This document shows, piece after piece, positions 53,777-62,988 of a DNA stretch of 64,000 bases. The translations under genes and the position numbers were made by a program. The first letter of the stretch is position 1; each line of letters opens with the position of its first letter. Under the pieces are notes generated by a model that saw only the letters and a list, made by a program, of their open reading frames with translations, was not told the DNA's origin and searched no databases. The DNA comes from Burkholderia stagnalis (GTDB lineage: Bacteria; Pseudomonadota; Gammaproteobacteria; Burkholderiales; Burkholderiaceae), in assembly GCF_902830275.1 (NCBI RefSeq), contig NZ_CADESW010000017.1, positions 124,001 through 188,000 on the forward strand, read 5' to 3'.

Positions 53777-54402
53777 GCCTCCCGATTCGCGCAAGAACGA
53801 TTGCCCTGAGTACCGGCGCCGTCATCGCGCTGACCGCCTGCGCGTCGAACCCGGTGCATTACTACACGCTCGTTTCGCCGGCCACGTCGGCGACGGCGAC
53901 GACCGCACGCGGCACCACGCCGCTGGCGATCAACGTGTTCCCCGTCGGCATCCCGGCCCAGCTCGACCAGCAGCAGATGGTCGTTCGCAACGGGACAGGC
54001 ACCGCGGTGATCCTGGACAACGAACGCTGGGTCGCGCCGCTCGGCGACGAGCTGCGCGCGGCGCTGTCGTCGTCACTCGTCGTGCAACTGGGCGCGCGCA
54101 ACGTCACCGGCCTTCCACGTCCGTCGAACCAGACCGTCATGAGCATCCGCACGCAAGTGCGTCGCTTCGATGCGTGGCCGGGGCGCATGGCCCGGTTCGA
54201 AGCGGATTGGGCCGTCGGTGTGCAACAGGACACGCCTGGCACGCGCATTTCATGCAGCACGCGGCTCAACGAGGTCGCCCCAGACAACTACGCCGACATG
54301 GTTCAAGTGCAACAACGCATGGTCGAGCAGTTCGCCGCACGGATCGCGAGCGCGGTGCGCAGCTTGGAAAGCGGGCGCCCGGCCTGTCCGGCCGATTCCT
54401 AA
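53773..54402 (+). CDS. pqiC: PqiC-like membrane integrity lipoprotein
   Basis: A 209-residue lipoprotein with lipobox Cys23 (ALTAC) and the ABC-auxiliary (DUF330/PqiC) pattern: PVHYYTL after the cysteine and AINVFPVGIPAQLDQ. It anchors the Pqi tube at the outer membrane. An ATGA overlap couples it to pqiB. The following gap to the porin has a good ribosome-binding site but no distinct terminator. Confidence 0.87.
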   Translation: MSLPIRARTIALSTGAVIALTACASNPVHYYTLVSPATSATATTARGTTPLAINVFPVGIPAQLDQQQMVVRNGTGTAVILDNERWVAPLGDELRAALSSSLVVQLGARNVTGLPRPSNQTVMSIRTQVRRFDAWPGRMARFEADWAVGVQQDTPGTRISCSTRLNEVAPDNYADMVQVQQRMVEQFAARIASAVRSLESGRPACPADS

Positions 54403-54524
54403 TTCACCCGGCCCCGGGAGCGATCTATCGGGGCTGACCAACAAACAAGGCCGCTTTGGCGGTTACAGACCCGCTTTATCAACAAGGTCGCAAGACCTGC
54501 CTCTTTTTAGAAGGAGCTCCACGA

Positions 54525-55652
54525 ATGAACAAGACTCTGATCGTTGCAGCAGTTGCAGCATCGTTCGCTACCGCCGCTCACGCGCAAAGCAGCGTCACGC
54601 TGTACGGCGTGCTGGACGCAGGCATCACCTACCAAAGCAACGTCCAGACCGCATCCGGCCAAGGGAAGTCGCGTTGGTCGCTGGGTTCAGGCATTGACCA
54701 GAGCCGTTTCGGGCTGCGTGGTTCGGAAGACCTCGGTGGCGGCCTGAAGGCAATCTTCACGTTGGAAAGTGGTTTCAACATCGGTAACGGCAAGTTCGCG
54801 AATGGCAACGGCGGTATGTTCAACCGCCAGGCATTCGTCGGCCTGTCGAGCCAGTACGGCACGGTCACGCTGGGTAAGCAGTATGACGCGACGCAAGACT
54901 ACCTGGCGCCGCTGACGGCAACGGGCTCGTGGGGCGGCACCTACTTCGCTCACCCGCTGAACAACGACCGCCTGAGCACGAACGGCGACGTCGCGCTGAA
55001 TAACACCATCAAGTACACGAGCGTGAACTACGCCGGCCTGCAATTCGGCGGTACATACTCGTTCTCGAACAGCACGAACTTTGCCAACAATCGTGCATAT
55101 AGCGCTGGCTTGTCGTATCAGTTCGAAGGCCTGAAGCTGGGTGCGGCATACTCGCAAGCAAACAACGCTGGTCTGTCCACGACGGGCGCGGTAAACCCGA
55201 GCATTGATTCGACGACTGGTACGGCGTTCGGAGTCCAAGGCCGCACGCGCACCTACGGTATTGCAGCAGGGTACGCGTTTGGCCCGGCGCAAGTCGGCGC
55301 AGCGTGGACACAATCGCGCCTCGACAATCAAACGAGCGGAGCCGGTACGCTGCGCGCTGACAACTATGAAATCAACGGGAAGTACAACCTGACGCCGGCC
55401 CTCGGCCTGGGTGCTGCTTATACGTACACGAGCGCAAAGCAAAACGGCCAAAGCACGCACTGGAATCAGTTCGGCGTGCAGGCTGATTACTCGCTGTCGA
55501 AGCGTACGGACGTCTACGCTCAGGCAGTGTACCAACGCGGCACGAAGGGTGCCGGTTTGGGCGCTTCCATCTACAACGGCGACGTCAATGCATATCCGAG
55601 CTCGAAGGTCAGCCAGACCGCGGCAACGGTGGGCCTGCGTCACCGCTTCTAA
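54525..55652 (+). CDS. Burkholderia-type general porin (Gram-negative porin, OmpC-like)
   Basis: A 375-residue outer-membrane trimeric porin. The signal peptide ends ATAAHAQS and the mature protein starts SSVTLYGVLDAGITYQSN, the betaproteobacterial porin signature; the final residue is Phe (GLRHRF). Many short beta-strands with Asn/Thr/Gly-rich loops follow. GAAGGAGCTCC lies before ATG 54525. A strong terminator follows, so it is monocistronic. It provides passive diffusion of small solutes. Confidence 0.96.
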   Translation: MNKTLIVAAVAASFATAAHAQSSVTLYGVLDAGITYQSNVQTASGQGKSRWSLGSGIDQSRFGLRGSEDLGGGLKAIFTLESGFNIGNGKFANGNGGMFNRQAFVGLSSQYGTVTLGKQYDATQDYLAPLTATGSWGGTYFAHPLNNDRLSTNGDVALNNTIKYTSVNYAGLQFGGTYSFSNSTNFANNRAYSAGLSYQFEGLKLGAAYSQANNAGLSTTGAVNPSIDSTTGTAFGVQGRTRTYGIAAGYAFGPAQVGAAWTQSRLDNQTSGAGTLRADNYEINGKYNLTPALGLGAAYTYTSAKQNGQSTHWNQFGVQADYSLSKRTDVYAQAVYQRGTKGAGLGASIYNGDVNAYPSSKVSQTAATVGLRHRF

Positions 55653-55679
55653 GCCTGTGACTGGTTAGTTGGTTAGGAA

Positions 55680-55702
55680 AAGCGCCTTCGGGCGCTTCTT
55701 TG
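55680..55702 (+). terminator. Intrinsic terminator after the porin
   Basis: AAGCGCC-TTCG-GGCGCTT with a stable UUCG tetraloop followed by CTTTG. It lies 27 nt downstream of the porin stop. Confidence 0.85.
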
Positions 55703-55853
55703 ATGTGTTTGTCCCGTCCGGAAATAGGTTGACACTTTTTCGCCGAAGCGAAGAGGTGCCCAAGCATTTCAATTTTCCCGTAGTCTCTTCAGGTGGGAGT
55801 CCAACGTTCGGGGTTCAGTTCAAATCGAGCGCTTCTGCGCCTGCGAGGCGGTC

Positions 55854-57071
55854 ATGAATAAGGATTCTATTCAAACGACCCACATCCCGCGCGATGCCGC
55901 GCTTCGGCCCTCATGGGTGATGGTGTTGTGTTGCTTGATCGTGTTCATGATGCAGATGGCCACCACCGTCTATTTGCCATCGCTGCCGGTAGTGATGCGC
56001 GAACTGGCTATGAGTCAGAGCCTGGTGGAAATGTCTATCTCCGGCTTTGTTGTCGGCGCGGCGTTGCCCGTGTTGTTCTGGGGATCGGCCGCCGACCGCT
56101 GGGGGCGTCGCGGCCCGTTGCTGGTTTCGCTGGCGTTGTTCGTCCTGTGCAGCGCGTTGTTGGCCGCCGCAGGCAGCGCAGTCGAACTGCTGGTTCTTCG
56201 AGCGCTGCAGGGCAGCGCGGCCGGCGGCGCTGCCATCATCGCTCGAATCATTGTCCGCGATAACTGGAGCGGTGACGAGCTGGCACGCCGGCTATCGGTA
56301 CTGTCCATCGCCTTCATCACCGCGCTGAGTGCCGGCCAGTTCATCGGGGGGCTGATCGGCGAGTACAGCCATTGGCAAGTCGGTTTTGTGTTGATGGCCG
56401 TCACCGGCACCCTAGCCGCATTGCTGAGCATGACTGTGCCGTTGCAGGGCGGCCAGCCGGCAGCCTCGCGCCAGAGCGGAAGTCCCTACTGGCAGATCTT
56501 GCGCCGGCTAGGCTTTACGCTGCCGGCGTGCGCCGGGGGGCTGGGCTTTGCCACAACCATCACATTGCAGGAAGCCAGCCCCTTCGTGTTCCAGGAGCAC
56601 TTCGGGTTGGCAGTATCAAGCTTTGGCAATGTCGGACTGCTGATTGGCTTAGCTTATTTCTGTGGCGCGTGGACGGTCAATCGCACCGTCGCCAAACTGG
56701 GCGGCAAGAAACTGATGCGCGCTGGCGCGCTGCTGATGGCCGCAGCCACCGTCGCCACGCTGCTGTGTTGGCATCTGGGCGCATTGGAGGCCAAACCTGG
56801 TCTATTGCTGTTCGTGTGTCTGTATTGCCTCACCATTTTCGGCCAAGCGGTGCTGTTCCCTAATAGCATGGCCGCCGCAGTCAGCGACGCCAAGAACCAC
56901 GGTGCGCACGCGATGGCGTTGTGCGGCTTCCTGCAGCAAGGTTTGGCCGGCATCGCCGCCACGGTCTCGGTGCTGCTTCACCACAACGGCGCCTGGACGC
57001 TGGCAATGGCTGTGCTCGGCCTGACCACTCTTCTACTGGTTCTGTTCCAGGCACACCTGCGCGTGTCCTAG
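55854..57071 (+). CDS. MFS exporter, Bcr/CflA family
   Basis: A 405-residue 12-helix transporter. Motif A (GSAADRWGRRGPLL) follows helix 2, and helix 1 has MMQMATTVYLPSLP, typical of the Bcr/CflA drug-resistance group. RALQGSAAGGAAIIARIIVRD in helix 4/5 matches the family motif. GAGG lies upstream of ATG 55854. It probably exports drugs or metabolites. It sits immediately before IS debris, so its presence may be strain-specific. Confidence 0.92.
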   Translation: MNKDSIQTTHIPRDAALRPSWVMVLCCLIVFMMQMATTVYLPSLPVVMRELAMSQSLVEMSISGFVVGAALPVLFWGSAADRWGRRGPLLVSLALFVLCSALLAAAGSAVELLVLRALQGSAAGGAAIIARIIVRDNWSGDELARRLSVLSIAFITALSAGQFIGGLIGEYSHWQVGFVLMAVTGTLAALLSMTVPLQGGQPAASRQSGSPYWQILRRLGFTLPACAGGLGFATTITLQEASPFVFQEHFGLAVSSFGNVGLLIGLAYFCGAWTVNRTVAKLGGKKLMRAGALLMAAATVATLLCWHLGALEAKPGLLLFVCLYCLTIFGQAVLFPNSMAAAVSDAKNHGAHAMALCGFLQQGLAGIAATVSVLLHHNGAWTLAMAVLGLTTLLLVLFQAHLRVS

Positions 57072-57111
57072 CCCCGTTACTCGTAGCTGCGGTCAGGATT
57101 TTCCCGAGCCA

Positions 57112-57579
57112 TTAAAAAAGCCGCGTGTCCCAAAGCATTTCTGTGAAGCTACCTCCAAGGCCCACGCCATCCACCGTATCGCGCCGATTGCCGGTGACAC
57201 GATGGCTAGGGCGCGCGATACGGCCAAGCTTCTTGATGTCGATGTGCAGCAAGTCGCACGGTGCCTCGTGTTCGCAGCGCTGCACCGGTTCACTCGGTTG
57301 CAGATCGCCCAACCGGGACAGTCCGGCACGTGCCAGCACACGGCTGACGGTCGAGCCGATACGCCTGCCTGTCGGGCGATCTGTCGCTGCAGCAAGCGCT
57401 GCTGGCGCAATTCCACGATCAGCAAGGCAGTCGCTCGAGCAATGGAGCGCGGAGACCCGCGGCGACCTCCCGTTGGTGGACGTGATCGGCTCGCCCCTTT
57501 CCGCGTTGACTGACTGGGCTACGCATAGACAACTAGAGCGGGAACAGCCGGGCAAGGCCTCATGGAATTCGAGATGCAA
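57112..57579 (-). pseudogene. Broken IS481-family transposase
   Basis: Two minus-strand frames together reproduce an IS481-type transposase: LIVELRQQRLLQRQIARQAGVS in one frame (to about 57355) continues as STVSRVLARAGLSRLGDLQPSEPVQR...DLLHIDIKKLGRI in another. A frameshift lies near 57355. Only the HTH region and the first catalytic aspartate (HIDIKK) remain; the frame ends in the unrelated tail near 57130, so the C-terminal DDE half is gone. It is a remnant lying between the MFS gene and the transposon core. Confidence 0.75.
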
Positions 57580-57824
57580 CCGCCCGAGGCTTATAGAACC
57601 TCAGATTTCTCCCCCTTCGACGGCTACTGATACGGTACAGGCTCAAACGCCATCAACCGCGATGAATTTAAGTTCGCCGTAAGGATTGGGGCGATGTCCA
57701 GACACCGCCTCCTTTGAAGGCACATTCCAGACCACATCCGCTAGCGTAGACGGAAATAATTGGCGCCCGCGTTGCGCGGTGTTGACTCGCGCGCCCACTC
57801 ACATCCACGCAACGGATAAGAATT

Positions 57825-57859
57825 AAATTTAAATCACCTAAAATCACTGATTTAAATTT
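57825..57859. promoter_or_regulatory. AT-rich inverted repeat upstream of the XRE gene
   Basis: AAATTTAAATCA (57825-57836) and TGATTTAAATTT (57848-57859) form a perfect 12-bp inverted repeat with an 11-bp spacer; AAATCAC is also repeated directly at 57831 and 57841. It lies about 100 bp upstream of the XRE start. It is a candidate operator, or part of the transposon end. Confidence 0.6.
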
Positions 57860-57888
57860 CAAAACGTCGACTCAAATTCGGTTCTTTG

Positions 57889-57918
57889 AATATTTTTTCT
57901 TGAACTTCGAAAAATATT
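57889..57918. promoter_or_regulatory. Second inverted repeat upstream of the XRE gene
   Basis: AATATTTTT (57889-57897) and AAAAATATT (57910-57918) form a 9-bp inverted repeat with a 12-bp spacer in very AT-rich DNA. It lies 38 bp from the XRE start, overlapping the expected promoter. Confidence 0.45.
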
Positions 57919-57955
57919 TTCTACCCTACTCAAAGGAAATTTACCCGAGGTTGCA

Positions 57956-58378
57956 ATGAGTCCGTTCTCTGTTGCATTGCGGCAGTTGCGCGCAGAGTAT
58001 GACGTTGCTCAGGGCGAGCTGGCCAATCGCCTCGGCCTGCGCCAATCCTACATCTCCCAACTAGAGCGTGGGGCAAAACTACCCAAGGACAAGGGCCTAG
58101 TCAGAAAAATCGTTCAGGCCCTACACCTTCACCCCCAAGAAGAAGCCTCACTGTGGCAGGCATTCCAAGCGTCTCGCAAGTTCGACTTCCCTCCCTCGGA
58201 CGCGCCCGCGGCCGCCTACAGGTATTTTGCGAAACTCTCGGACGCACTCCCAAGACTGTCGTCCGCCGACTTCAACGTTCTATCCACCTTCCTCGATTCA
58301 GTCGGCGACGACGATGCAATGAGCAAGGTCGGAACATCGGAATCGACGCCTGAATCCCAAGCGGAGGTTCCCATGTAG
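57956..58378 (+). CDS. XRE family (helix-turn-helix) regulator
   Basis: A 140-residue protein with an N-terminal lambda-repressor-like HTH (LRAEYDVAQGELANRLGLRQSYISQLERG, about residues 12-40). A Ser/Asp-rich tail follows, with no second recognised domain. GAGG lies 7 nt before the ATG. Two AT-rich palindromes lie upstream, suggesting autoregulation. XRE regulators often control Tn7-like transposase operons; here the tns genes follow on the same strand after a 162-bp gap. Confidence 0.85.
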   Translation: MSPFSVALRQLRAEYDVAQGELANRLGLRQSYISQLERGAKLPKDKGLVRKIVQALHLHPQEEASLWQAFQASRKFDFPPSDAPAAAYRYFAKLSDALPRLSSADFNVLSTFLDSVGDDDAMSKVGTSESTPESQAEVPM

Positions 58379-58380
58379 AA

Positions 58381-58417
58381 ATAAAAACGCCACCTAACCC
58401 CGGAGGACTAGGCGGCG
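58381..58417 (-). terminator. Minus-strand intrinsic terminator between xre and tnsA
   Basis: On the minus strand, CGCCGCCTA pairs with TAGGTGGCG (one G-U) and is followed by TTTTTATTT. On the plus strand the same stem has an A-C mismatch and no U tract. It therefore terminates a leftward transcript, although all genes nearby run rightward. Confidence 0.65.
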
Positions 58418-58540
58418 TCGCGTGCATCTCTCGATACACGACTTGGGCAAGTTCAGTATCGGCGGCATGTTCAGACGTGTCAAGTCCTCTTCAAGCACTT
58501 CCCCAACGGGAGCTGGATCGATATTGCTTGGAGAAAATTC

Positions 58541-59161
58541 ATGCCCGGCGTCAGAAAGGTCGTCACTCGCTCCCCATTTAGGCGAGTGGGCACCGTTGCG
58601 TGCCCATGGTTCCGTCACGCTCCTATCGAATACGAAAGCCTACTGGAGCGTGACTTCATCCGGCTTGCGCTTCTCAGTCTGAAAGTCTCTGCAATCTTCG
58701 AGCAACCATTCACGTTGGACCTTGGAGGCGCAGGCCTCTACACACCTGATTTTCTTCTGATGCACGAGCAGGGGCCGATCGTCGTCGAAGTGAAACCAAG
58801 TGCCCGCGCGTCCGAAGCAGAAACCCAATCGCACCTCGCTTCGGCCGCCAAGATGCTAGCTGGCAGGAACCATCGATTCCTGGTCGCTACAGAAGATTTT
58901 ATTCGAGCTGACAAACGCCACGACCGCGCGGCCCTTATCCTTCGGCAAGCCAGAAGTCATCTGCAATTTAACGTTACGTCGAAAGTACTAGCAATCGCAT
59001 CACGAAGGCCGGACGGCATCACCATACGGCATTTGGCAGACAAAGTCCGCGTCCCCCAATCTACTGTTCTCCATCTCGTCGGCCGCCGGCAACTGCGCAT
59101 CGGTGAATCTCTGCACATCGATGAACACCAGCTCGTCTTCCCCGTAGAGGTGATCCGGTGA
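58541..59161 (+). CDS. tnsA: TnsA endonuclease
   Basis: A 206-residue protein with the TnsA restriction-fold active site: YESLLERDF (E32/E36), YTPDF (D70) and VVEVKP (E83-x-K85). A C-terminal helical/wHTH part (TIRHLADKVRVPQSTVLHLVGRR) fits TnsA_C. It cuts the 5' strands at the transposon ends so that the element moves by cut-and-paste with TnsB. It overlaps tnsB by 4 bp (GTGA). A minus-strand open frame of 74 codons and a terminator lie antisense to its start. Confidence 0.9.
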   Translation: MPGVRKVVTRSPFRRVGTVACPWFRHAPIEYESLLERDFIRLALLSLKVSAIFEQPFTLDLGGAGLYTPDFLLMHEQGPIVVEVKPSARASEAETQSHLASAAKMLAGRNHRFLVATEDFIRADKRHDRAALILRQARSHLQFNVTSKVLAIASRRPDGITIRHLADKVRVPQSTVLHLVGRRQLRIGESLHIDEHQLVFPVEVIR

Positions 59162-61122
59162 CAATCTATACGCTAGATCGCGGTCTCATCGTGCGCTGTG
59201 GTGATGCCCAATGGCAAGTTCACCGCATCCTTGATCACAAGTACGTTCAACTTGAGCATGCACAGTCAGGCAGGATTCGTCGCGAGAAGCTCTCAAAGCT
59301 CGCAGCTGATATCACGTCCGGCCGAGTACATGTCGTTCGAGATGCAACCCCTGGAGCTGGGATGCGTCCGGAAGCACCCACGGCGATATCTGTCGCTTCC
59401 ATTTCAGAGCGCTACCAACAAGCATATGTCCGCGCGAACGACTACGTGAGATACCTACGACGACAAGGAATATCGAAAGGGCAACGTCGCAGAATATCGG
59501 ACGCCATATCGTCGTGCGCCGCATCCATGGGAGACAAGCATCCTCCGAGTGCCTCAACCGTCATGCGGTGGATGCGACTCTTCGACACAAGCGACGGCAA
59601 CCCAAGCGCCCTCATCTCCGGAAATGCTCACCGCAAACGCCAGACTCGCATCCCTCGTCAGGTCCGGGCAATTATCGACGGTGTCTTGCAACGGCATTAC
59701 TTCAAGAAACGAGGAGCCACCCTTGTCGAAGTACATGACCGTATCGTTGAAGCACTTGCCGATGAGGTTGCAGCCGGCCGAATACCAGCCGCAAAAGCAG
59801 TCGTGAGTTCGTCGACGGTTCGCCGAATCGCGTACGAGACCACACCTTACGACCGTGACAGACTTCGTCTGGGCACAGCGGAAGCGAATCACAAATGGCG
59901 ATTTTCGAAACCGGGCCGCTACGCGTCTCGGCCACTCGAGCGAGTCGAGATGGATCACACGTTGCTCGACATCTGGGTAATTGACGATCGCTGGGGTATT
60001 CCACTCGGGAGGCCAACGATTACCTTCCTGGTGTGCAGCTATAGCGGCTACATTCTCGGCTTCTACATATCGTTCGAAGGCGAGTCGCTCGCACGCGTCC
60101 TCCAATGTATCAAGCTAGCGATACAGCCGAAAGATGAGATCACGAAAACCGCAAACCTGTCTAATCCATGGCATGCGATGGGCCTATGGGAGACTCTCGT
60201 CGTTGACAACGCCCTGTCGGTGCACTCGAATCGCCTCAAGCTCATCGTGAACGAGTTGTGCTCAGACCTGGAATACTGCCCGGTCCGCATGCCGTGGTTC
60301 AAGGCCGTCGTCGAACGTCATCTTGGTGAACTTACCCGCGACCTCCCTGCACAAGGTCGCCCCCAGAAGCCAGGTCGCCAACCCGATCCGATCGATCCAC
60401 GGATAACGGCTTGCGTCACATTCTCCGATCTCTGTCACGGCGTACTGCAGTGGGTGGTTGATGTACATCCATTCCAGATTCACTCCAGGAAAATGAGTCG
60501 TCCAATCGATTTATTCCTCGATGGCCTGGATAACTGCCCCGCCCCATCATTTCTCGAGTCAACAAGGAATCTTGATGTCTTAGCCGGAATTCGCACGACC
60601 ACGACCGTTCGTCATGATGGGTTGACTCGGAAATGGATCACCTACGCGTCTGATGAGCTAGGCGATATGCGGAAAGAGGTTGGAGCAAATTTCCGCGCCA
60701 ATATCGTCTATAACCCGTACGAACTTGGGAGTGTGTTCGTACAGCACCCACGCACTGCCGAATGGGTGAGTGTGTCTGCTAAGGACGCGGAATATGCGAC
60801 TGGTCTGTCGGAGACTCAACATCGAATCATCCGCGCGGCGGCCGCACAACGATTGACACTTGCAAATGCCGGAGAGGTACTAAGAAAGGCACGGCTCGCG
60901 TTGCTCGACCACTGGGCAACCGCAGTTTCAACGGGGAAACGTATCAGACGAGCTCCTCGAGATTTAGCGCTGCTTCAGCAAGTCAGCTCTGTTTTCGTCG
61001 CTCCCTCCGCTGCCCCGACGACTCCGATCCGGGCATTCGAGCAGTTCGCCACCGATGAAGATGAGGTCGCGATGACAAAACCGATTCCATCGTTTGATAC
61101 CTTCGTCGGTGACATCCTATGA
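59158..61122 (+). CDS. tnsB: TnsB transposase (Mu/retroviral integrase DDE type)
   Basis: A 654-residue DDE recombinase. Catalytic residues fit D266 (VEMDHTLLDIW), D350 (LVVDNAL) and E386 (FKAVVERHLGEL), spaced as in Tn7 TnsB (273/361/396). The N-terminal ~230 residues are DNA-binding HTH domains; a Mu-C-like beta-barrel follows the core. It starts with GTG overlapping the tnsA stop. TnsB binds the ends, cuts the 3' strands and joins them to target DNA. Confidence 0.93.
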   Translation: MTIYTLDRGLIVRCGDAQWQVHRILDHKYVQLEHAQSGRIRREKLSKLAADITSGRVHVVRDATPGAGMRPEAPTAISVASISERYQQAYVRANDYVRYLRRQGISKGQRRRISDAISSCAASMGDKHPPSASTVMRWMRLFDTSDGNPSALISGNAHRKRQTRIPRQVRAIIDGVLQRHYFKKRGATLVEVHDRIVEALADEVAAGRIPAAKAVVSSSTVRRIAYETTPYDRDRLRLGTAEANHKWRFSKPGRYASRPLERVEMDHTLLDIWVIDDRWGIPLGRPTITFLVCSYSGYILGFYISFEGESLARVLQCIKLAIQPKDEITKTANLSNPWHAMGLWETLVVDNALSVHSNRLKLIVNELCSDLEYCPVRMPWFKAVVERHLGELTRDLPAQGRPQKPGRQPDPIDPRITACVTFSDLCHGVLQWVVDVHPFQIHSRKMSRPIDLFLDGLDNCPAPSFLESTRNLDVLAGIRTTTTVRHDGLTRKWITYASDELGDMRKEVGANFRANIVYNPYELGSVFVQHPRTAEWVSVSAKDAEYATGLSETQHRIIRAAAAQRLTLANAGEVLRKARLALLDHWATAVSTGKRIRRAPRDLALLQQVSSVFVAPSAAPTTPIRAFEQFATDEDEVAMTKPIPSFDTFVGDIL

Positions 61123-61979
61123 GCTATAGCGACCAAGCCATACAAGCTGGAATCCGCATCGAAGGCATCCGGGTTCACCACACGAAATTCAAACGCGCAC
61201 TTGACGCAATTGCTAGAGTCATCCAGATAGGAAACTCTGTTTCGACGATAACCGGCGTGAGCATCATCGCTCCCGCCGGTTCCGGTAAAACTCTTCTTAT
61301 CGACTCGGTAAAGCAAAACGTATGCAAATGGCCGTTCCTGCCGCCAAACGGGGTACTTTGTGCTTCGCTGAAGGAATCTCCGAGCGTGAGTCAAGTCCAG
61401 GACGAACTTCTCGCGGGGCTCAACTATGCTATCCCGACCCGATCACTCCGGAGGAACAACACCGCATCGTTCGATCTGCTTGTTGAGTCAGTTAATCACC
61501 ACGGCATACGACTGATCGCGATTGACGAGTATCAACATGTCTTTCTTGCAAGAAAGACTGATGCTCGCGCAGACATGATTGACTGGACGAAAAGACTGAT
61601 GACGAAGACCAAGTGCCCGGTTCTGCTCGCTGGGACAGAGACGCTGCGAAGCATTGAGAAGGGTGACCCACAGCTCTCTTCGCGGATCCCAACTGTTCTC
61701 GCGCTGCCGGCGTTCGAGAACGATGAAGAATGGCGTGGAATACTCACTGCATTCTCGTCAGCAGTCTCGGAAGTCAATTTATCGCCCCTGTGCACTGACC
61801 ACGCAACGACGATGTTCCGAGCTACACGCGGAATGATGCGTATGCTGAAAGCGCTGATCATCGAGGTCTCCATGATTGCGATCGACGATGGCAAAGGTCA
61901 GATCACAAGAAAGCATCTGCAACTCGCGTTCAATCGAGTCTACGGTGACGACTCGAGCTTACCGAATCCATTTGCGTGA
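61119..61979 (+). CDS. tnsC: TnsC/TniB-type AAA+ ATPase
   Basis: A 286-residue AAA+ regulator. Walker A is APAGSGKT (51-58) and Walker B is RLIAIDEYQ with D136/E137; PVLLAGTETL is the sensor-1 strand. It is much shorter than Tn7 TnsC (555 aa), close to TniB or CAST-type TnsC. An ATGA overlap couples it to tnsB. It links the target-site protein (TniQ) to the transposase. Confidence 0.9.
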   Translation: MSYSDQAIQAGIRIEGIRVHHTKFKRALDAIARVIQIGNSVSTITGVSIIAPAGSGKTLLIDSVKQNVCKWPFLPPNGVLCASLKESPSVSQVQDELLAGLNYAIPTRSLRRNNTASFDLLVESVNHHGIRLIAIDEYQHVFLARKTDARADMIDWTKRLMTKTKCPVLLAGTETLRSIEKGDPQLSSRIPTVLALPAFENDEEWRGILTAFSSAVSEVNLSPLCTDHATTMFRATRGMMRMLKALIIEVSMIAIDDGKGQITRKHLQLAFNRVYGDDSSLPNPFA

Positions 61980-62118
61980 TACCCCCTTCTCAGCTGTGCA
62001 CCGGTCCAGACAGGATGAGGTCCATGCCGATGAAGGCAGTGCGCGATTAGTTTTTAAAATGGCGGCCACGACCTGTACCACCACTCACGATCTCACCCGA
62101 CAATATTCGGAGAGGTAG

Positions 62119-62988
62119 ATGATTAACGATCATCCCAGTTTGCTCGTAGTACCGCCTCCTATTGACGACGAATCTCCAGCCTCTTGGCTATTGCGTATTT
62201 CAGAGAAGCATCATGTTTCGTGCGAGACGCTTCTGCAAGCTTTCGGTATAAAGATGTCCAACGACCCCGATATATCGCTGCGTCCCGAGGACATGCTGCG
62301 TATCGGGAGAGGAACCGGCGTCCCGGAGCATCGCTTACGTACCCTTGGTGACACGTTTTCTGCAATTCGACAGGATCGATTCCTCACAAGGCTCTTGGTA
62401 ACCGACAAGTCGTCTAGTGTGAAGTATCGATTTTGCCGTGAATGTTTGCGGACAGACCCGATCCCGTATTTCCGTATCCAATGGCGATTTCTCGATTGGA
62501 AGTACTGCCCTATCCATCGAATCGAACTTTCTGACCACTGCGGGCAATGTGGATGTTCGAGGTCGGGAATGTCCCTGGGACGGATATCGAACGACAAAGC
62601 ACGCGGCATCCGGACCTGTCACCGCTGCCGGCACTCGCTCGCAGCGCTCAGGCGATCAGCAGCCGATGCGCGGGCTACCGACACAATCATAACGCTTCAA
62701 CGACATGTCGTCACCGCATCACTAATCGACATGGAAGAGATCGACGGCCCAGTCAATCGCTGTGTTCTACGCTGGTATCTCCTTTGGTACGTTCGCCAAT
62801 ACCGTCCTGAATTTGGCACCACGGTCGGGGCCCAACGCCCGCGTGCGTCTTTTCTGGACATAGGTGATGATCTTCCCAATATTCTCGCGATGTACAAGCG
62901 TCGCCGCTGGGGATCCACCTTGCGACAAAGCAGAGCCCCGACCGAGCCACCAGCCGTCCCCCGTAAGCGGGTCATACCGCCATGGTGA
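62119..62988 (+). CDS. tniQ: TniQ/TnsD-type target-selection protein
   Basis: A 289-residue TniQ family protein. The N-terminal ESPASWLLRISEKHHVS is typical, followed by a zinc-binding part (FCREC, WKYCPIH, CGQCG, CHRCR). The C-terminal half is shorter than in TnsD of Tn7 (508 aa). GGAGAGG lies before ATG 62119, 139 bp after tnsC. It should recognise the attachment site or recruit another targeting factor; which site is not visible. Confidence 0.88.
   Translation: MINDHPSLLVVPPPIDDESPASWLLRISEKHHVSCETLLQAFGIKMSNDPDISLRPEDMLRIGRGTGVPEHRLRTLGDTFSAIRQDRFLTRLLVTDKSSSVKYRFCRECLRTDPIPYFRIQWRFLDWKYCPIHRIELSDHCGQCGCSRSGMSLGRISNDKARGIRTCHRCRHSLAALRRSAADARATDTIITLQRHVVTASLIDMEEIDGPVNRCVLRWYLLWYVRQYRPEFGTTVGAQRPRASFLDIGDDLPNILAMYKRRRWGSTLRQSRAPTEPPAVPRKRVIPPW

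Larger units (their letters stand above)
57956..62988 (+). mobile_element. Tn7-like transposon core (XRE, TnsA, TnsB, TnsC, TniQ)
   Basis: Five same-strand genes form the transposition module. tnsA/tnsB and tnsB/tnsC overlap by 4 bp. The DNA is clearly more AT-rich than the chromosome on its left. The outer ends were not found; the limits given are those of the recognised genes. No cas gene or CRISPR array is present, so targeting probably rests on TniQ alone. Confidence 0.85.

Noticed and set aside
57640..57830. Left end of the Tn7-like element beginning TGTCCAGACACC or TGTTGACTC
   Set aside because: Several TGT starts exist but none has a matching inverted copy on the right side or a visible target duplication.
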